Shown here in pieces: positions 61,601 through 64,000 of a DNA stretch of 64,000 nt (positions are counted from its first letter, which is position 1; each line of letters opens with the position of its first letter). This DNA is from Fibrobacter succinogenes (lineage in GTDB: Bacteria > Fibrobacterota > Fibrobacteria > Fibrobacterales > Fibrobacteraceae): contig CADAWC010000014.1 in assembly GCA_902791475.1 (NCBI GenBank), positions 1-64,000 of the forward strand, read 5' to 3'. The notes under the pieces were generated by a model that made no database searches, was not told where the DNA came from, and saw only the letters and a program-made list of their open reading frames with translations. The translations under genes were made by a program, and so were the position numbers.

Positions 61601-62440
61601 TTATTTTTTCTTGTTCTTCGCTCTCAGCGCTTCGATGGCTTTTCGGATGTTCTCGCCATCTTCAAGGTGCTTTGGTGAAAGCTTGTCTCTGTGCTTGTAA
61701 TCGATTTTCTTCCAGAGTTCTTTTAAGTGCCAGCGGGCGCGCTTGTCTTCAAGAATGTAGCCGGGGCGCACGCCTGCATCGAGACCTTGTACGATAAATT
61801 CCACGGCATCGTCGTAGCGGCCTTGGTCATAGCGCAAGTCGGCAAGGAAGTAGTAGTTGTAAATGTCCTTGCGATTTTGTTCAAGAGCCATGTTCAAGTA
61901 TTTGTCTGCAAGCTTCTCGTCCGGCCAGGAGAGGATTAGCGGCACGTAAGGCAGCACAAAGTGTGCTCGCCCGAGAATCTGCCAGTCTTCTGCTGCAGTC
62001 GCGACATCGCGGACTTTACTTGCAATGCCTTCCTTGATTGAAGAAAATACGTTGCGCTCAGAACCCCACATCGAAAGCGTCGAGGCGTAGACGTGCGCGA
62101 TTTCCTTGTTCTTAGGGAACTTCTCGTAGGCGCTTTTGCTAGCGTCCATCAGCGTGTCCAGATGGAGCTGGCGCTTCTTCTCGTCAAATTGCACGAATCT
62201 GAAGCAGAAGTACAGCGTTTTCACATAGCCTTCGGTTGCCGCTTCGAGGACGGTGGAATCTTCCATCGCTTTTTTGTACGCCTCTTTCATTATCTTTGCA
62301 TTTTTCGCGTCGGCCTTGTCGCCCTTGGCGCGCAAAGCACGTGCCGCATAGCAGGAATCTGCTACGTGCAAGTACTCGTTTGCGCTTGCGAAACTAATCG
62401 CAAGTAGCAATGCAAAAATAATGTTCCGCGTAATTCTCAT
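61601..62440 (-). CDS. exported TPR-like protein
   Basis: A 279-aa protein with a signal peptide (MRITRNIIFALLLAISFASA) and helical repeat-like segments (AADKYLNMALEQNRKDIYNYYF-type pattern, here LADKYLNMALEQNRKDIYNY; DQGRYDDAVEFIVQGLDAG) that resemble TPRs. Function is unknown; periplasmic scaffolding is plausible. Its last 145 bp (61601-61745) are the original of the duplicated fragment at 59258. It is the third gene of the pfk-small gene-TPR group on the minus strand. Confidence 0.75.
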   Translation of the reverse strand: MRITRNIIFALLLAISFASANEYLHVADSCYAARALRAKGDKADAKNAKIMKEAYKKAMEDSTVLEAATEGYVKTLYFCFRFVQFDEKKRQLHLDTLMDASKSAYEKFPKNKEIAHVYASTLSMWGSERNVFSSIKEGIASKVRDVATAAEDWQILGRAHFVLPYVPLILSWPDEKLADKYLNMALEQNRKDIYNYYFLADLRYDQGRYDDAVEFIVQGLDAGVRPGYILEDKRARWHLKELWKKIDYKHRDKLSPKHLEDGENIRKAIEALRAKNKKK

Positions 62441-62448
62441 GAATACGC

Positions 62449-62592
62449 TTAGACTTTCCAGTTCTGGAGCAACTTGTTCACCGTGGCAATGCGAGTCTTT
62501 TCTTCGTCAGTGCCGTGGAATGTCTTGAACAAGAGATTGCGGTATTCCATGAGTGCGGTACGGATGATGACTTTTTCTTCTTTTTTGAGCAT
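62449..62592 (-). CDS. 47-aa protein between phosphofructokinase and the TPR-like gene
   Basis: A short frame reading MLKKEEKVIIRTALMEYRNL, then LFKTFHGTDEEKTRIATVNK and LLQNWKV before TAA: a charged, all-helical peptide with no hydrophobic segment. It starts 21 nt after the phosphofructokinase stop and ends 8 nt before the TPR-like gene, so an operon is likely. A codon composition like that of its neighbours supports coding. No family is recognised. Confidence 0.6.
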   Translation of the reverse strand: MLKKEEKVIIRTALMEYRNLLFKTFHGTDEEKTRIATVNKLLQNWKV

Positions 62593-62613
62593 GGTGATAA
62601 ATTAATTAAAGGA

Positions 62614-63951
62614 TTACTTGCTGCGTTTGCCCTTGCCGGAGAAATAGTCCTGCTGGCGCGTGATACCGAGAACGGCATGCCACAGGGTTCCGTTGGGGTT
62701 GATTTTCTTGCGTTCGCTGACGGCGTATTCGATAGGCACGTGCGAGAAAACGTTGTTCATGCTGCCAACGACCATGTCCGTCTTGCCTGCCATGCCTGCA
62801 TGTACTGCGCTTTCAGCGAGCTGGAAGCAGAAAATGGCGTCAGTACCTTTGGCGGGGATGCTACGCACCGTGTAGCTCGGGTCAAAGTACTTGATGTTGA
62901 TTTCCTTGCCGACGCTATCGAAATGTTCCTTGATCTTGCGGGTCAGGAATTCACCGATATCGTTCTTCAAGATGTTGCCACTTGCGTCTCTGCGTTCTTC
63001 CTGGTTCTTGAAAAGTTCCTGTCCGGCGCCTTCGGCGACGGCAATCACGGCATGAGTCTTGCCGCTGGCGTAACGGCTTTCGAGAGCCTTGAAGAGCCCG
63101 TCAAGCGTAAAGGGAACTTCAGGGACGAGGCAGATGTTCACAACTGTTGTTGCAAGCGATGCGTAGGCTGCGATAAAGCCGGAGTCACGACCCATGAGCT
63201 TCACAAGGCCAAGACCATTGAATGCACCGTTTGCTTCGATGTGAGCACTTGTAATTACGTTTGTTGCGCTGAGCACGGCGGTTTCAAAACCGAACGTCCT
63301 GTCGATCAAGTTCAAGTCGTTATCGATCGTCTTCGGGATGCCGATAATCGAGATGGGCTGTTTGCGCTTCTTGACTTCTTCGGCAATCGCGTGTGCGCCG
63401 CGGAGCGTACCGTCACCACCGATGCAGAACAGCACGTTGATGTTCAAGCGCATGAGCGTATCGACCATGACGGCCGGATCCTGCATGCCGCGGGAGCTAC
63501 CGAGAATCGTACCGCCGTCTTCCTGGATGGCATCGACCACATCCGGGTCAAGCACGATGGGAGAGTAACCGTAATTCGGGTTCAAGCCGCGGTAGCCGTA
63601 CGGGATACCAAAGATGTTCCTCACGCCGTAGTCGAACCAGAGCACCTGTACAAGGCCCTTGATCACGTTGTTAAGGCCCGGGCAGAGACCGCCGCAAGTG
63701 ACGATGCCTGCGCGCGTCCAGGCGGGGTCGTGGAAAATTGTCTGTCGAGGGCCGGCCACTTCGAGTGAAGGTACCGGGATGCCCTTCGCTAAGTATTCAG
63801 AGATGAGATTGACGTCAGTGGTAAGGCTGACCTTGTCATTTTCGGAAACGAAAGGAACGCCGTTCATCGGGGACTTAAGCGTGCCCTTGCCAACGGTTTC
63901 AATGGAAAGATCATAATCCAACGGATTCTTGATGATATCGTCCTGAGTCAT
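62614..63951 (-). CDS. 6-phosphofructokinase, long (group III/X-like) type
   Basis: Phosphorylates fructose 6-phosphate in glycolysis. The 445-aa length exceeds the 320 aa of the E. coli-type enzyme and fits the long-clade enzymes. Motifs are TCGGLCPGLNNVI (85-97), GGDGT (178-182), PKTIDNDL (206-213) and LMGRDSGFIA. Gly in GGDGT suggests ATP as donor, while Lys in PKTIDND is usual in PPi-dependent enzymes; this Gly/Lys pairing also occurs in trypanosomatid ATP-PFKs, so the donor is uncertain. Its start is 49 nt from the window end. Confidence 0.9.
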   Translation of the reverse strand: MTQDDIIKNPLDYDLSIETVGKGTLKSPMNGVPFVSENDKVSLTTDVNLISEYLAKGIPVPSLEVAGPRQTIFHDPAWTRAGIVTCGGLCPGLNNVIKGLVQVLWFDYGVRNIFGIPYGYRGLNPNYGYSPIVLDPDVVDAIQEDGGTILGSSRGMQDPAVMVDTLMRLNINVLFCIGGDGTLRGAHAIAEEVKKRKQPISIIGIPKTIDNDLNLIDRTFGFETAVLSATNVITSAHIEANGAFNGLGLVKLMGRDSGFIAAYASLATTVVNICLVPEVPFTLDGLFKALESRYASGKTHAVIAVAEGAGQELFKNQEERRDASGNILKNDIGEFLTRKIKEHFDSVGKEINIKYFDPSYTVRSIPAKGTDAIFCFQLAESAVHAGMAGKTDMVVGSMNNVFSHVPIEYAVSERKKINPNGTLWHAVLGITRQQDYFSGKGKRSK

Positions 63952-64000
63952 ACCGCGCCTCTTTTAGATTTTTAAAGTTCCACATTGTGAAGGGAACAAA

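Overview
The window looks like a chromosomal segment of a Fibrobacter species (Fibrobacterota; fibre-degrading gut or rumen Gram-negative). The lineage call rests on several families that, from memory, are characteristic of this group: a FISUMP (TIGR02145-like) lipoprotein at 43.2 kb, two giant tandem fibro-slime (TIGR02148-like) secreted proteins at 49.5-57.3 kb, a TIGR02147-type regulator next to a Ser-rich lipoprotein at 59.7-61.5 kb, and a PorV/PorQ-type outer-membrane protein at 19.2 kb. Housekeeping genes look close to 50 percent GC by eye; several accessory genes are visibly AT-rich. No database search was run, so all family names are recognition from sequence motifs.

Layout. 0-1.7 kb: end of the ribosomal alpha operon (rpsK end, rpoA, rplQ; rpsD is not between rpsK and rpoA). 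1.8-6.8 kb: surface polysaccharide export and assembly (Wza-like, Wzz-like, Wzy-like, and convergent Wzx-like). 6.95-12.7 kb: tRNA-Leu(UAG), then the proteostasis block tig-clpP-clpX-lon. 12.7-23.9 kb: small membrane and envelope proteins, YggS-type PLP protein, MBL hydrolase, rsmA, a phosphohexomutase, PorV-like protein, a sigma-54 activator, a lipoprotein and aspartate kinase. 24.1-27.6 kb: an AT-rich accessory patch with an ATPase plus putative PD-(D/E)XK nuclease pair, followed by two membrane proteins. 27.7-31.5 kb: metE with a divergent LysR regulator and an intergenic dyad, then a DUF2442-like protein. 31.9-43.2 kb: a defence island, a type I restriction-modification locus (hsdR, hsdM, hsdS) carrying a class III cyclase-like gene between hsdM and hsdS and a PLD-like plus helical gene pair behind hsdS, then an AlbA-type ATP-binding protein with decaying repeat-rich sequence behind it. 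43.2-49.3 kb: FISUMP lipoprotein, TtcA-like enzyme, dnaN with a small membrane gene upstream, an M23-family protein with a helical partner, and RNase G/E. 49.5-57.3 kb: the two fibro-slime paralogues. 57.5-64 kb: phosphate acetyltransferase, a rearranged patch bounded by a 145-bp direct repeat, the TIGR02147/lipoprotein pair, a TPR-like protein, a 47-aa gene and phosphofructokinase.

Three genome-scale signals stand out. First, degenerate arrays with an exact 7-bp period (units such as GACTAAT, AACCTAA, GACGAGA) sit in intergenic gaps and once inside the lon coding sequence. Second, many genes have a -10-like hexamer (TATATT, TATCTT, TATTTT) only 6-9 nt before the start codon and no Shine-Dalgarno, which predicts leaderless mRNAs. 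Third, two families of small palindromic intergenic elements recur. The best candidates for undescribed biology are the cyclase-like gene embedded in the type I RM operon with its downstream PLD-like/helical pair, and the AT-rich ATPase-nuclease pair.
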